Position numbers and translations under genes: made by a program | Notes under the pieces: generated by a model | Seen by the model: only the letters and a program-made list of their open reading frames with translations | Told to the model about the DNA's origin: nothing | The model's database searches: none | Part shown: positions 25,875 through 34,198 of the stretch, piece by piece | How positions within the stretch are numbered: position 1 is the first letter of the stretch | How the letters are laid out: each line of letters opens with the position of its first letter | Assembly (NCBI GenBank): GCA_001464585.1 | Contig: LNFF01000032.1 | Span: 124,001-188,000, forward strand | Reading direction: 5' to 3' | Source of the DNA: Gammaproteobacteria bacterium Ga0077554 | Lineage (GTDB): Bacteria; Pseudomonadota; Gammaproteobacteria; Ga0077554; Ga007554 | DNA length: 64,000 nucleotides

Positions 25875-26804
25875 ATGCAGAAATTTTCAAAATGGCTGTG
25901 GCGCATCGCCACCTTGGTTTTCATCGCCATATTATTTTATCAAGGCTGGCTTTATTGGCAAGTGTCACGTCTTGACACGAAAAACCCCCAAGATACATCA
26001 ATGATGCAGGCACGCCTGGCAGAAAAGAAGTCTGCGGGCAGGCCCGCTAACATCGACTACCGCTGGGTGCCGATGAAAAAGATCTCGCGTTATTTGCAAC
26101 GCGCCATCATCGCTTCTGAAGATGCCACTTTTTACAGTCATGAAGGTTTTGACTGGGAAGGCATTAAAGTCGCCGCCGAGAAAAATCTCAAGAAAGGCAA
26201 AATTGTGGCGGGTGGCAGCACCATCAGCCAGCAGCTTGCTAAAAATCTTTTTCTGTCTACCCAGCGCACGCCGTGGCGCAAGGCAGAGGAAGCTATCGTC
26301 ACTGTGATGCTGGAAAACAGTCTCAGCAAACAGCGCATTTTTGAAATCTATTTGAATGTGATTGAATGGGGCGATGGCGTGTTTGGCGCGGAAGCGGCCG
26401 CGCGTCATTATTTCAAGAAATCCGCCGCCAGCCTCACACCCCGCGAAGCCGCATGGTTAGCGGCGATCGTGCCTAATCCACGTTATTATGACAAACACCG
26501 CAGCCACCGCCGCGCCGCACGTAAATCCAATATCATTCTGGCACGCATGGCGGTGCGCTATGGCCGCGACTTCAATGCCGCACCGCGCGTGGTCGAGGCG
26601 CCGGCAACACCGGCGCCCGAGCTTACCTTGCCAGCAGAGCCAGAGCCATCTTCAGATGTCAGCACACCCGATAACAGCACACTGGATAACAGTACGTTGG
26701 CTGATCCAGCTACATCAGGCAATGAAGCATCTCCTGCGACAGAGATGCCGAGTCCCACACCACCGCCCGCTGCACCCATCCCGGAAAACATCCTGCCGGA
26801 ATAA
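25875..26804 (+). CDS. mtgA: monofunctional peptidoglycan glycosyltransferase MtgA
   Basis: This 309-residue GT51 enzyme polymerises lipid II. It has one N-terminal membrane helix (IATLVFIAILFYQGWLYWQV) and the GT51 motifs AIIASEDATFYSHEGFDW, GGSTISQQLAKNLFLS, RKAEEAIVTVMLE and IFEIYLNVIEWGDGVFG, with both catalytic glutamates. Known MtgA proteins are about 240 residues. The final 80 residues are a Pro/Ser/Thr/Glu-rich, presumably disordered periplasmic tail with short DNSTL repeats. It is about 30 bp downstream of yceF. Confidence 0.93.
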   Translation: MQKFSKWLWRIATLVFIAILFYQGWLYWQVSRLDTKNPQDTSMMQARLAEKKSAGRPANIDYRWVPMKKISRYLQRAIIASEDATFYSHEGFDWEGIKVAAEKNLKKGKIVAGGSTISQQLAKNLFLSTQRTPWRKAEEAIVTVMLENSLSKQRIFEIYLNVIEWGDGVFGAEAAARHYFKKSAASLTPREAAWLAAIVPNPRYYDKHRSHRRAARKSNIILARMAVRYGRDFNAAPRVVEAPATPAPELTLPAEPEPSSDVSTPDNSTLDNSTLADPATSGNEASPATEMPSPTPPPAAPIPENILPE

Positions 26805-26828
26805 CGCCCATTTCACGACTCTACGTCC

Positions 26829-26845
26829 CTTAAGTTTGCGTTAAG
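26829..26845 (+). promoter_or_regulatory. PmrA/QseB-like operator upstream of the PepSY gene
   Basis: CTTAAG-TTTGC-GTTAAG is a direct repeat of TTAAG half-sites with 5-bp spacing. It matches the known PmrA (BasR) box, two YTTAAK-type hexamers with N5, except for the first base of the second half. It lies about 10 bp upstream of TATATT (26854-26859), where a -35 would be. The regulator gene at 27958 is of this class. Confidence 0.55.
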
Positions 26846-26915
26846 CATCCTCATATATTATCTCTATCGTGGTCAGGCAGTGGGCCTTGCCATTAGATAC
26901 TTAAGGAGATTTATT

Positions 26916-27266
26916 ATGAGCATAGCAAAAAAACATTTATTGATTAGCACCATGGTACTTGGCACCTTGATCGGCACGGTCGCACTCGCTGACTCGGATC
27001 ACCGCAAAAACACAAAGACCGTGTTCACACCTGCTGCGATCAGCTTAACCGATGCCATCCAAAAGGCCCAAGCGGCAGTGCCGGGTACGGTAGTAAGCGC
27101 CGAACTGGAAAATGAACGCGGCAAGGCCGTTTATCAGGTTGAAATCGCCAGCCTGAGTAAATCAGGCGAAACGACTGAGGTTTCGGTGGACGCCACCAAT
27201 GGCGCCATACTAGCCAGCCGTGTCGACAAGGAAGATGATGATGAAGGTGGCGCGTCAGACAAATAA
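26916..27266 (+). CDS. PepSY-domain exported protein
   Basis: This 116-residue secreted protein has a signal peptide (HLLISTMVLGTLIGTVALA) and one PepSY domain (ISLTDAIQKAQAAVPGTVVSAELENERG ... VSVDATNGAIL), ending in an acidic tail (VDKEDDDEGGASDK). TAAGGAG lies 7 bases before ATG 26916, a strong ribosome binding site that decides the start. PepSY proteins often modulate periplasmic enzymes or sense metals and are linked to cytochrome b561 and two-component genes, as here. The intrinsic terminator that follows and the TTAAG operator suggest strong, regulated expression as its own transcript, with read-through to the next genes. Confidence 0.82.
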   Translation: MSIAKKHLLISTMVLGTLIGTVALADSDHRKNTKTVFTPAAISLTDAIQKAQAAVPGTVVSAELENERGKAVYQVEIASLSKSGETTEVSVDATNGAILASRVDKEDDDEGGASDK

Positions 27267-27284
27267 ACGCTTCCGTGAATAAAT

Positions 27285-27315
27285 CACGCCCGCCTGAAAA
27301 CGGGCGTGCTTTTTC
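27285..27315 (+). terminator. Intrinsic terminator after the PepSY gene
   Basis: The stem CACGCCCG/CGGGCGTG encloses loop CCTGAAAA and is followed by CTTTTTC. It is a clear Rho-independent terminator 19 bp after the stop codon. It should cut most transcription between the PepSY gene and the cytochrome b561 gene. Confidence 0.8.
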
Positions 27316-27366
27316 TTCATGAAATATCAATCCAACCTGGATGCTATCTAAAATAAGGAACACCCT

Positions 27367-27945
27367 GTGAAATACAACCAAACAACACGCTGGCTGCATG
27401 CAGGCATCGCGCTGGGTGTCAGCGCACAATTGATTATCAGCCTGATCATGGATATACCAAAACCCGACCGCCCATTTACCGGCTTGGGTGCGACGGCATT
27501 TGAAGTCCATGAAATCACCGGCATGATCGTCGCGGCGCTGTTGTTAGTACATTGGCTGGCATTATTCTCCAACCATATCCCCCTTGGATTGGGCCATTTA
27601 TTCCCTTGGTTTTCCAAGCAGCGGCTCTGTACCATGATCAGTGAAATCAAACGACAATGGACGCAGCGCCGTCTCGATGACACGCAGCAAGCCAGCGCGC
27701 TTGCAGGTGCGGTGCATGGCTTGGGACTATTAGTCACCACGCTCATGGCGATAACCGGTGTGGTGCTGTATTTCGGCATGGCGGAAAATGGCGCGATGCC
27801 GCCGCTGGTCAAAGACATCAAGGAAGTACACGAATTGACATCGAATCTGTTATGGGCTTACCTGATAAGTCATGCAGGCATAGCGATATTGCATCAATGG
27901 CTGGGACATCGTACTCTGGCGGATATGTTTAAGTTGGGAAAATAA
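27367..27945 (+). CDS. cytochrome b561 family membrane protein
   Basis: This 192-residue integral membrane protein has about four helices. Histidines suited to haem b ligation lie in RWLHAGIAL, FEVHEITGM, LVHWLALF, GAVHGLGLL, KEVHELTSNLL and SHAGIAILHQW. It resembles the bacterial cytochrome b561 group that oxidises quinol or passes electrons to periplasmic partners. It lies between the PepSY gene and the two-component genes, so it may supply or sense redox state for the latter. Confidence 0.85.
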   Translation: MKYNQTTRWLHAGIALGVSAQLIISLIMDIPKPDRPFTGLGATAFEVHEITGMIVAALLLVHWLALFSNHIPLGLGHLFPWFSKQRLCTMISEIKRQWTQRRLDDTQQASALAGAVHGLGLLVTTLMAITGVVLYFGMAENGAMPPLVKDIKEVHELTSNLLWAYLISHAGIAILHQWLGHRTLADMFKLGK

Positions 27946-27957
27946 CTCCATACCGCC

Positions 27958-28620
27958 ATGCGCTTATTAGTCATTGAAGATGATCAAATGATCGGGGAAA
28001 GTCTCTGCCATGGCTTGCGTCAGGAAGGCTTTACCGTAGATTGGGTGCATGATGGCAAAGCAGCGGAATTAGCATTGGCGAATGATGTCTATGCTTTGGC
28101 GCTACTCGATCTGGGCTTGCCGCGTAAATCCGGGCTGGAACTGCTCAAAGAGTTGCGCCAGCGCGACAACACGTTACCTGTCTTGATCATCACAGCGCGT
28201 GATTCTGTTGCCGACCGCGTGTCTGGGCTGAATAGTGGCGCGGATGATTATCTGGTTAAACCTTTTGACCTGCATGAACTGATTGCGCGCGTGCGGACAT
28301 TACTGCGCCGTAATGCAGGACGCGCCCAATCCCTGCTGGTGTGCGGCACATTGAGCCTCGACCCGATTACGCATGAAGTCACCCATCAGGGGAAAAATAT
28401 CACACTGTCAGCGCGTGAATTCGCCTTGCTGTATACCTTGATGGAAAAACCGGGCGCCGTGCTGTCACGCGCGCAACTCGAAGAAAAGTTATATGGATGG
28501 AATGAAGAAGTAGAAAGCAATGCGGTGGAAGTGCATATTCATCACTTGCGTAAAAAACTGGGCACGGATGTCATCGGCAACGTGCGCGGCGTAGGTTACA
28601 TGATCCTGAAAAAAACATGA
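27958..28620 (+). CDS. OmpR/PhoB-type response regulator (QseB/PmrA class)
   Basis: This 220-residue regulator has a receiver domain with acidic pair EDD (7-9), phospho-acceptor D51 (ALLDLGLPRKSG), ITARD and YLVKPFDL. A C-terminal winged-helix domain follows (REFALLYTLMEKPGAVLSR, AVEVHIHHLRKKLG, NVRGVGYML). It overlaps the kinase gene by ATGA. The TTAAG direct repeat at 26829-26845 is a plausible target, which would make the PepSY gene its regulon member. Confidence 0.92.
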   Translation: MRLLVIEDDQMIGESLCHGLRQEGFTVDWVHDGKAAELALANDVYALALLDLGLPRKSGLELLKELRQRDNTLPVLIITARDSVADRVSGLNSGADDYLVKPFDLHELIARVRTLLRRNAGRAQSLLVCGTLSLDPITHEVTHQGKNITLSAREFALLYTLMEKPGAVLSRAQLEEKLYGWNEEVESNAVEVHIHHLRKKLGTDVIGNVRGVGYMILKKT

Positions 28621-29930
28621 TTTCGATTCGCCGCCGGTTGCTATTATGGTCATTGCCCGCGCTGCTGGTCACCGGGCTGTTGGCAAGCATAGCGACCTAT
28701 TTTGATGCGCGGGAAGAAGTCGACGAGCTATCCGATCAACACATGCGGCAAATAGCGTTGATATTATTGCAACAGATGTCGCGCCCGGATATACCCCACA
28801 CCCTGCCTACGCCTGATGACACCGAAGAGGAAAGCCAATTAGTCACGCAACTGTGGGACAAAAATGGCACGCTGATCTATAGCTCGCTACGTGCGTTGCC
28901 CATGCCACACTACACTGCGCAGGGATTCATTACAGAAAATTGGCATGATCAACTGTGGCGAATCTACACAGCCCGTAACAACGCGCTCGCCGTGCAAGTC
29001 GCACAACCCATGCATGCCCGACAGGAAATAACCGCCGAAATTTCCTTGCGCATGTTGACGCCCATCGCCGTGCTGATCCCGACATTGGCATTGGTAATCT
29101 GGATCGCCATTGGCCAAGGCCTGTCACCGTTGCGCCGCCTCACCAGTGAACTTGGCAGGCGTAATGCGCTTTCATTGCAACCCTTGCCTGTCGGTACCCT
29201 GCCCCTTGAGATTCAACCATTGGCAATGGCGCTCAATGATCTATTACACCGCCTGGATGACGCGCTGACGCATCAACGCCAGTTCATCGCCGATGCCGCC
29301 CATGAACTTCGCACGCCACTGACTGCCGTGAATCTGCAAGCACAAATTGTCGAACGTGCGCAAAACAGTGCGGAAAGCGCTGCCGCCATGCACACACTTA
29401 AACTCGGCATTGCACGCTCCATTCATCTGGCACAACAATTGTTGACTATGGCGCGACTGGAACCCGAGGCCGTGCAGCGCACCTTTGCTTTGGTTGACAT
29501 GGAAACACTCGTAAAGCAAGTGCTGACTGACTATGCGCCTTTGGCACACGCGAAAAATATCGACTGCGGCCTGGCGCATAGCGAACCTGCCAGCATCATG
29601 GGAGATGCGGACAGCCTGCGCATCCTGCTCGGCAATCTTGTCGACAATGCAATCCACCATACCCCTGCCGGTGGACGTATTGATGTCAGCATCCACACCG
29701 ATCACCAGCAGGTATTACTGGAAGTTCAGGATACGGGCTGCGGCATACCCGCCGAAGAACGCGCACGGGTATTTGACCGCTTTTATCGCCGCATTGGCAA
29801 CAATGCACCGGGCAGCGGCCTGGGTCTCGCCATTGTCAAACGCATTGCTGAACATCACCATGCGGAAATAATGCTGGGTGAAGGAATAGACCACACAGGA
29901 TTGAAAGTAACGCTGAAATTTCCAATATAG
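28617..29930 (+). CDS. sensor histidine kinase (QseC/PmrB class)
   Basis: This 437-residue kinase has two transmembrane helices (about residues 9-28 and 143-163) flanking a periplasmic sensor of about 110 residues. A HAMP-like linker follows, then the dimerisation domain with His in DAAHELRTPLTAV (about residue 229) and an HATPase domain (GNLVDNAIHHTP, VQDTGCGIP, GSGLGLAIVKRIAEHH). The sensor domain has no recognisable metal-binding cluster. Its pairing with a PepSY protein and cytochrome b561 suggests a periplasmic redox, metal or quinone signal; this is inference. Confidence 0.9.
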   Translation: MISIRRRLLLWSLPALLVTGLLASIATYFDAREEVDELSDQHMRQIALILLQQMSRPDIPHTLPTPDDTEEESQLVTQLWDKNGTLIYSSLRALPMPHYTAQGFITENWHDQLWRIYTARNNALAVQVAQPMHARQEITAEISLRMLTPIAVLIPTLALVIWIAIGQGLSPLRRLTSELGRRNALSLQPLPVGTLPLEIQPLAMALNDLLHRLDDALTHQRQFIADAAHELRTPLTAVNLQAQIVERAQNSAESAAAMHTLKLGIARSIHLAQQLLTMARLEPEAVQRTFALVDMETLVKQVLTDYAPLAHAKNIDCGLAHSEPASIMGDADSLRILLGNLVDNAIHHTPAGGRIDVSIHTDHQQVLLEVQDTGCGIPAEERARVFDRFYRRIGNNAPGSGLGLAIVKRIAEHHHAEIMLGEGIDHTGLKVTLKFPI

Positions 29931-30018
29931 AAACCCCTGAAAAACCCCTATTTTTCACGCTAATTCGTTACCAGATATTCTCAATATAATCCTAAAAATG
30001 GCGTGATCTTCTGGGGAG

Positions 30019-30053
30019 ATGAGGATGGGCGCAGAGTTGCGCCACATCCTCAT
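30019..30053. terminator. Hairpin between convergent kinase and esterase genes
   Basis: ATGAGGATG-GGCGCA pairs with TGCGCC-ACATCCTCAT around GAGT, with a small bulge. It sits in the 135-bp gap where the kinase and esterase genes converge, so it could act on both strands. No T tract follows on either side. Confidence 0.5.
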
Positions 30054-30065
30054 GTTGTAGTGGGG

Positions 30066-31316
30066 TTACGACCCACTGACACAGGCGCTGATCTGCGTCG
30101 GGGTTAATGGCTGGTACTGACAACCTGTGTCAGTACAGCTAAGGTTGTTCCATGCCATTCTGTTTTTTCCGCCGGTGAGTCCTTCAAGCCAGTCACGGAA
30201 GGTAGTCCCGCCCACGGTCTCTGTGGAATACATCGCAGTTGAACGCAGAATGGTGTGCGGGCAACCGGGGGCGATGTAGAAGCGGTAGTTAGGTGCGGCT
30301 GCTACGGTGTAGGAGTTGTTCAACATGCTGCTGGTCCAGGTGGCAAAGAGTTGTGGCGTGAGCTTATTCCACTGGCTCATATCGTCATCGTTGAGCATGA
30401 TATTGTAGAACAAGGTCTGAACTGCGTCATGTACTGTGGTGTATTGTGAGAATCTGTCCTCGGGATAATGGTTGGTCAGTGCCGAATAGATAGCCGGCGT
30501 GAAGCTGCTGGCGGCGAGCACCGTGGTGGCCGTCATGCCGGGGACTGCTTGGGGCAAGTTGGCGGCGAAGTTCCAGGCAGAATTAGGGGGACGTATGGCT
30601 TCCTGCATCAGGCTCTCGGCGATCACACCGCTGCCACCATCAGCGAGAAGATAACCCTTTGCTCCAGGGAAAGCAGCCTTGATGTGGGCGTAGTTCAGCA
30701 CCGCCCCATAGGCGCCCGCACTGGCGCCAGTGACCAATATCTTGCGTGGGTTATGCATCTTCCCTTCATGCATGAAATGACGCTTGAGCCACTTTCTGGC
30801 ATAGAGGAAATTGTCGAAGCCGCGATGGCGGATGGTTTTGGTGACGCCGGGTGCAACCAGGTAAGTGGTATCTTTTGAACCGAAGTGAATGTCACCGGTG
30901 CAGTAAGGCAGATAGGCGACACTCCAGTCCCGATAGGGGTTGTCCGGATTATTCAGATTCAATACGCCATCTTGCAATAACGGGTTATTGGGCGGAAGAT
31001 CATCAGAAGGAACATAGGCCGGCATGGCTGATTGCAATGAGGCGAGGCAGGTAGTGTTGTTCCAGCAGGCACCGCCACCGTTGAAGAAAATGACCAGCTT
31101 ATCACTCTTGCCCTTTTTGAAATAGAACGAATAGTCATCGCCCTCGAAGGCGCAGCCTGGGTAAATCTCACGCTCCGCACCGTTGACCTTAACGGTGGCC
31201 TGCTGTGGCGCGCTGATGCGTTGCCAATCATTGCTGTCGGCACTGGCTGAACCAGTGTAGAAAAAGAGTGGTGCTAAAAGTGCGGTGAGACTTGCTGCTA
31301 TGCTGAGTCTGTTCAT
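30066..31316 (-). CDS. pectinacetylesterase-family secreted hydrolase
   Basis: This 416-residue exported protein has a signal peptide (SIAASLTALLAPLFFYTGSASA) and an alpha/beta-hydrolase-like domain of the pectinacetylesterase/Notum family. FFNGGGACWNNTTC is the oxyanion region; VTGASAGAYGAVLNY holds the nucleophile serine; LLADGGSGVI and APGCPHTIL fit the Asp and His. GGGGGG lies upstream of ATG 31316, which is preferred over ATG 31328. The substrate is uncertain: bacterial members deacylate polysaccharides or short-chain esters. It is single, convergent with the kinase gene. Confidence 0.8.
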   Translation of the reverse strand: MNRLSIAASLTALLAPLFFYTGSASADSNDWQRISAPQQATVKVNGAEREIYPGCAFEGDDYSFYFKKGKSDKLVIFFNGGGACWNNTTCLASLQSAMPAYVPSDDLPPNNPLLQDGVLNLNNPDNPYRDWSVAYLPYCTGDIHFGSKDTTYLVAPGVTKTIRHRGFDNFLYARKWLKRHFMHEGKMHNPRKILVTGASAGAYGAVLNYAHIKAAFPGAKGYLLADGGSGVIAESLMQEAIRPPNSAWNFAANLPQAVPGMTATTVLAASSFTPAIYSALTNHYPEDRFSQYTTVHDAVQTLFYNIMLNDDDMSQWNKLTPQLFATWTSSMLNNSYTVAAAPNYRFYIAPGCPHTILRSTAMYSTETVGGTTFRDWLEGLTGGKNRMAWNNLSCTDTGCQYQPLTPTQISACVSGS

Positions 31317-31508
31317 GTAACCCCCCATTCTCGTTGTTGTTGAGCGGGAACTCTAGCATAAAATTTACTGTGCCAGCATGTGATTATTTCTTTCCATTAA
31401 AAAAATGAAACGGCGCATGATAAAAAATAAGCGTTTTATTAAGCCGCTTGAAACCGTAGCAAACGATAGCGAGCCTATATGTTCAAATAAAGCCCATAAA
31501 CAGCATAG

Positions 31509-32354
31509 CTACTCTTTTCCATCGCCACGACGATTGATAGGATATTCGCCCGTCTTGCCGACGAACGGCAGCGCCAGCATCCATAGCAACGTGAGCCGCT
31601 TCGGGTCACGAAACTGCGTGAGCCCGATGGTCATGCCTTCATGTCCCTGCTCCGGCTGGGCGCGATAGGTACCGAACAACCTGTCCCACCAGGGCAAGTT
31701 AAACCCAAAATTGCTGTTGGTCTCACGCGCGATCACCGAGTGATGTACACGGTGCATGTCGGGCGTGACGACGAAAAGTCGCAACACCCTGTCAATCGCC
31801 ACCGGAATACGCCAGTTGCTGTGGTTAAACATCGCCGTAGCATTTAACAACACTTCAAAGATTAACACCGCCAACACCGGTGGCCCAAGTACGCTTATCG
31901 CAGCCAGCTTGATCAGCATCGACACAATAATCTCGACAGGATGAAAACGCGCCCCGGTAGTTACGTCAAAATCCAGGTCTGCGTGGTGCATCATGTGCAA
32001 CCGCCACAGTGCAGGCACTGCATGAAACATCACATGTTGCAGATAAATGACGAAATCGAGAACCACCACGGCGATCACCACCGCCAGCCAGTAAGGTATT
32101 TCAACATTATTCAACAACCCCCAGCCGCGCTCATCCGCCAGCAGCGCCATGCCCACCGCCGCCACTGGAAACAGCGCGCGCACCGTCAGCGTGTTGATAA
32201 ATACAATACCCAGATTACCGAACCAGCGCATGCCCTTGGCGGTGGTCAGCGCGCGACGCGGCGCCAGCATCTCAGCCACGGCCACCAGGATAAAAACCCC
32301 CAGAAAAACCCCCAGCCGTATCGCCGCCTCATGGCTCATCACAAACTCATTCAT
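31509..32354 (-). CDS. sterol desaturase / fatty acid hydroxylase family membrane protein
   Basis: This 281-residue membrane protein has four or more helices and the histidine clusters of the di-iron fatty acid hydroxylase superfamily: HVMFH, HMMHH and MHRVHHS. The substrate is unknown; bacterial members act on lipids such as hopanoids, sterols or aminolipids. ATG 32354 (MNEFVMSHEAA) is preferred to 32381 because the same N-terminus appears in a diverged fragment at 34141-34170. It is transcribed toward the esterase gene, about 190 bp away. Confidence 0.85.
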   Translation of the reverse strand: MNEFVMSHEAAIRLGVFLGVFILVAVAEMLAPRRALTTAKGMRWFGNLGIVFINTLTVRALFPVAAVGMALLADERGWGLLNNVEIPYWLAVVIAVVVLDFVIYLQHVMFHAVPALWRLHMMHHADLDFDVTTGARFHPVEIIVSMLIKLAAISVLGPPVLAVLIFEVLLNATAMFNHSNWRIPVAIDRVLRLFVVTPDMHRVHHSVIARETNSNFGFNLPWWDRLFGTYRAQPEQGHEGMTIGLTQFRDPKRLTLLWMLALPFVGKTGEYPINRRGDGKE

Positions 32355-32450
32355 GTTTTTTATCCTACGCTCGCCTGGCACCCTCGCATCTTACAATCTA
32401 TCCATGCTACATCTCAAACATTAAATTGACCCTTAAGATAGGTTATGTTC

Positions 32451-32588
32451 TGTCATTTCGACCGCAGGCGACCGCCATGGATGGCGGAAGGTAGAGCAAC
32501 GCAGGAGCAGTTGCCGGGAGAAATCTTGAGCCTGAAACATTGTAGCAGCTCAACAGTATAAAGATTTCTCCCTGCGGTCGAAATGACA
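32451..32588. repeat. Intergenic palindromic repeat, TGTCATTTCGACC family, copy 3
   Basis: Bounded by TGTCATTTCGACCGCAGG and CCTGCGGTCGAAATGACA, with a longer centre than the other copies. It marks the left side of the accessory patch around the unknown gene at 32901. Confidence 0.8.
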
Positions 32589-32900
32589 GGGGGTTGTCAT
32601 CGCCCCTATCATTTCAGGCGAAGAGAGGGATCTTGGTTTTGAGCGACAATTCACGACAGAACGCCTATTGGATTTTCCGGGTTGAAAACAAGCGGAACCA
32701 GGAGCCATGCCTATACTTTCTACTTTTTTTAGGCTAATCTTTACAAAAATGGATGGGGTAGAGGGCAGGTTATCGACTGTCCTTACTGTTCAAAACAAAT
32801 AAAGGGCTTTGACCCCTTTATTTGGCTTTGACCCCTTTATTTATACAACTATTCAAGCCTGACCATCGCCCTATTCACCACCAACGCTCGCGACAAGAAA
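32589..32900. other. Non-coding stretch with tandem 19-bp repeat
   Basis: No gene is supported here. It holds a partial half of the TGTCATTT repeat (near 32607-32635). Two head-to-tail copies of GGCTTTGACCCCTTTATTT lie at 32805-32823 and 32824-32842, about 60 bp before the start of the unknown gene. GACCCCTTTATTT-like strings are often seen near REP-associated IS200-like transposase genes, but no such gene is present. Confidence 0.55.
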
Positions 32901-34037
32901 ATGAATCAAAGCACGCTGAACAAATTTCTCCTTTCGCGTAGCCTTTACTACTTAGCGAAGGAAAATCTCGTATCCCCGAGTGGAATCCGGTTGTCAATCG
33001 CTTGCAACCTTCTTCAAGACTCAGTCGAATGCTTCCTGCTTGCGTTGTCTGAGCATGTAAATGCGGGAGTAGCACAACGAACCGACTTCGACAAATACTT
33101 CGAACAAATCAATCAAAAGATCGCACCCCGCGAGTTACCTTTCAGAGCACGCCTCATTGCACTGAATAAGCTCCGCGTTAATTCGAAGCACTATGGGCTT
33201 GAACCATCAAAGTCGGAACTTGAACCGTTGCTAACCACAGTTTGGGAGTTCTTCGATGAGGTGATGAGTTCCAACTTTGGGAAAGCCTTCGCCACTATCA
33301 GTCTCGTAGATTTGCTACGCGACAATGAGAAGAAGGAATTCCTGCGACAAGCAGAGTCTGCATTTGATTCAGGGGACTACGCGAACTGCTTAATCCTTTG
33401 CCGACAAGCTCTATTTGTTACCTTCGAGTGGCACTACGATGCTCGTAGGTTTCTTGAGGGAAAGAATGCACTTGGCTTGGCCTCGCTCGGCTCAAAAGTT
33501 CCCTACTTCGCAAGAGACCGAAAATATATTGAAGATAACGTAAAGGAACCGACAGACTTTCTGATCTACGATCACAAAGATCTTGAGATGGAGCTAATGA
33601 AGAATGGAGTGGATTCGGTTGCGTATTGGAACGTGTGGAGGCTCACCCCCGAGGTCTATCGTGCTAATAGAGATGCGCCATGGATCGTCAAAAACGACTT
33701 TCGGAAACTTGATTCCGACGGAATCAAGGATCGTGCAGAATATGTGCTCCTCACGACCACTGATGTCCTACTCACGGCTGATCAGAAGCAGAGCCGCACG
33801 CGCAGCCCTGATTACCGCCGCTACTATCTAACGCTAAAACGGGATGCCGTGGCAGTTTATTCGAAGGCAAGTAAGTCGAGTCCAATTGAACAAACAACGC
33901 CCACCGGAATTCGAAAGCTCTTCTGCGACTACAGCATCGCTGGTCTTGACGGTTCCGGAACATTCTGGCGCGTGGGGCACTGGGAAGAAGATGCACGCGT
34001 TAATGGGTTTGTCCATGAGGAAGATATTGACAGCTAA
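32901..34037 (+). CDS. Unrecognised protein with HEPN-like N-terminal half
   Basis: I do not recognise this 378-residue protein. The N-terminal half is alpha-helical and contains ALNKLRVNSKHYG, which fits the R-X4-H signature of HEPN domains. A second helical unit, SAFDSGDYANCLILCRQAL, resembles HEPN or TPR helices. The C-terminal 120 residues are mixed alpha/beta with Arg-rich RSPDYRRYYLTLKRD. It has no signal peptide or membrane segment. It is alone, flanked by repeats and a gene fragment, on the opposite strand to its neighbours. Codon choice looks less GC-rich at third positions than the core genes. It is probably an acquired accessory gene; a defence or toxin role is only a hypothesis. 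Confidence 0.6.
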   Translation: MNQSTLNKFLLSRSLYYLAKENLVSPSGIRLSIACNLLQDSVECFLLALSEHVNAGVAQRTDFDKYFEQINQKIAPRELPFRARLIALNKLRVNSKHYGLEPSKSELEPLLTTVWEFFDEVMSSNFGKAFATISLVDLLRDNEKKEFLRQAESAFDSGDYANCLILCRQALFVTFEWHYDARRFLEGKNALGLASLGSKVPYFARDRKYIEDNVKEPTDFLIYDHKDLEMELMKNGVDSVAYWNVWRLTPEVYRANRDAPWIVKNDFRKLDSDGIKDRAEYVLLTTTDVLLTADQKQSRTRSPDYRRYYLTLKRDAVAVYSKASKSSPIEQTTPTGIRKLFCDYSIAGLDGSGTFWRVGHWEEDARVNGFVHEEDIDS

Positions 34038-34140
34038 CAAAGGCATGGAGAGGGCTACACAGTTCGCGTCGGCTGAGCTTTGCAGAAGAGAAGGATCGGG
34101 CTTGCGTAGTTGTATTATTGGGGTTATCCAGCATCGCCAT

Positions 34141-34170
34141 CTCATGGTTCATAACAAATTCATTCATGTT
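34141..34170 (-). pseudogene. 5' fragment of a second sterol desaturase-like gene
   Basis: These 30 bp match 32328-32357, the start of the sterol desaturase gene, at 27 positions. They encode MNEFVMNHE against MNEFVMSHE; similarity stops right after. It looks like the remnant of a diverged paralogue, or of one end of a duplication, on the far side of the accessory gene. Confidence 0.5.
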
Positions 34171-34198
34171 ATCTACCCAATCAAACAAAGCTCCCAAC

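Noticed and set aside
34028-34130. Possible integron attC site after the accessory gene (GCTAACAAAGGC)
   Set aside because: A left core-like RYYYAAC is present, but no matching GTTRRRY right core or paired inner arms were found within 120 bp.
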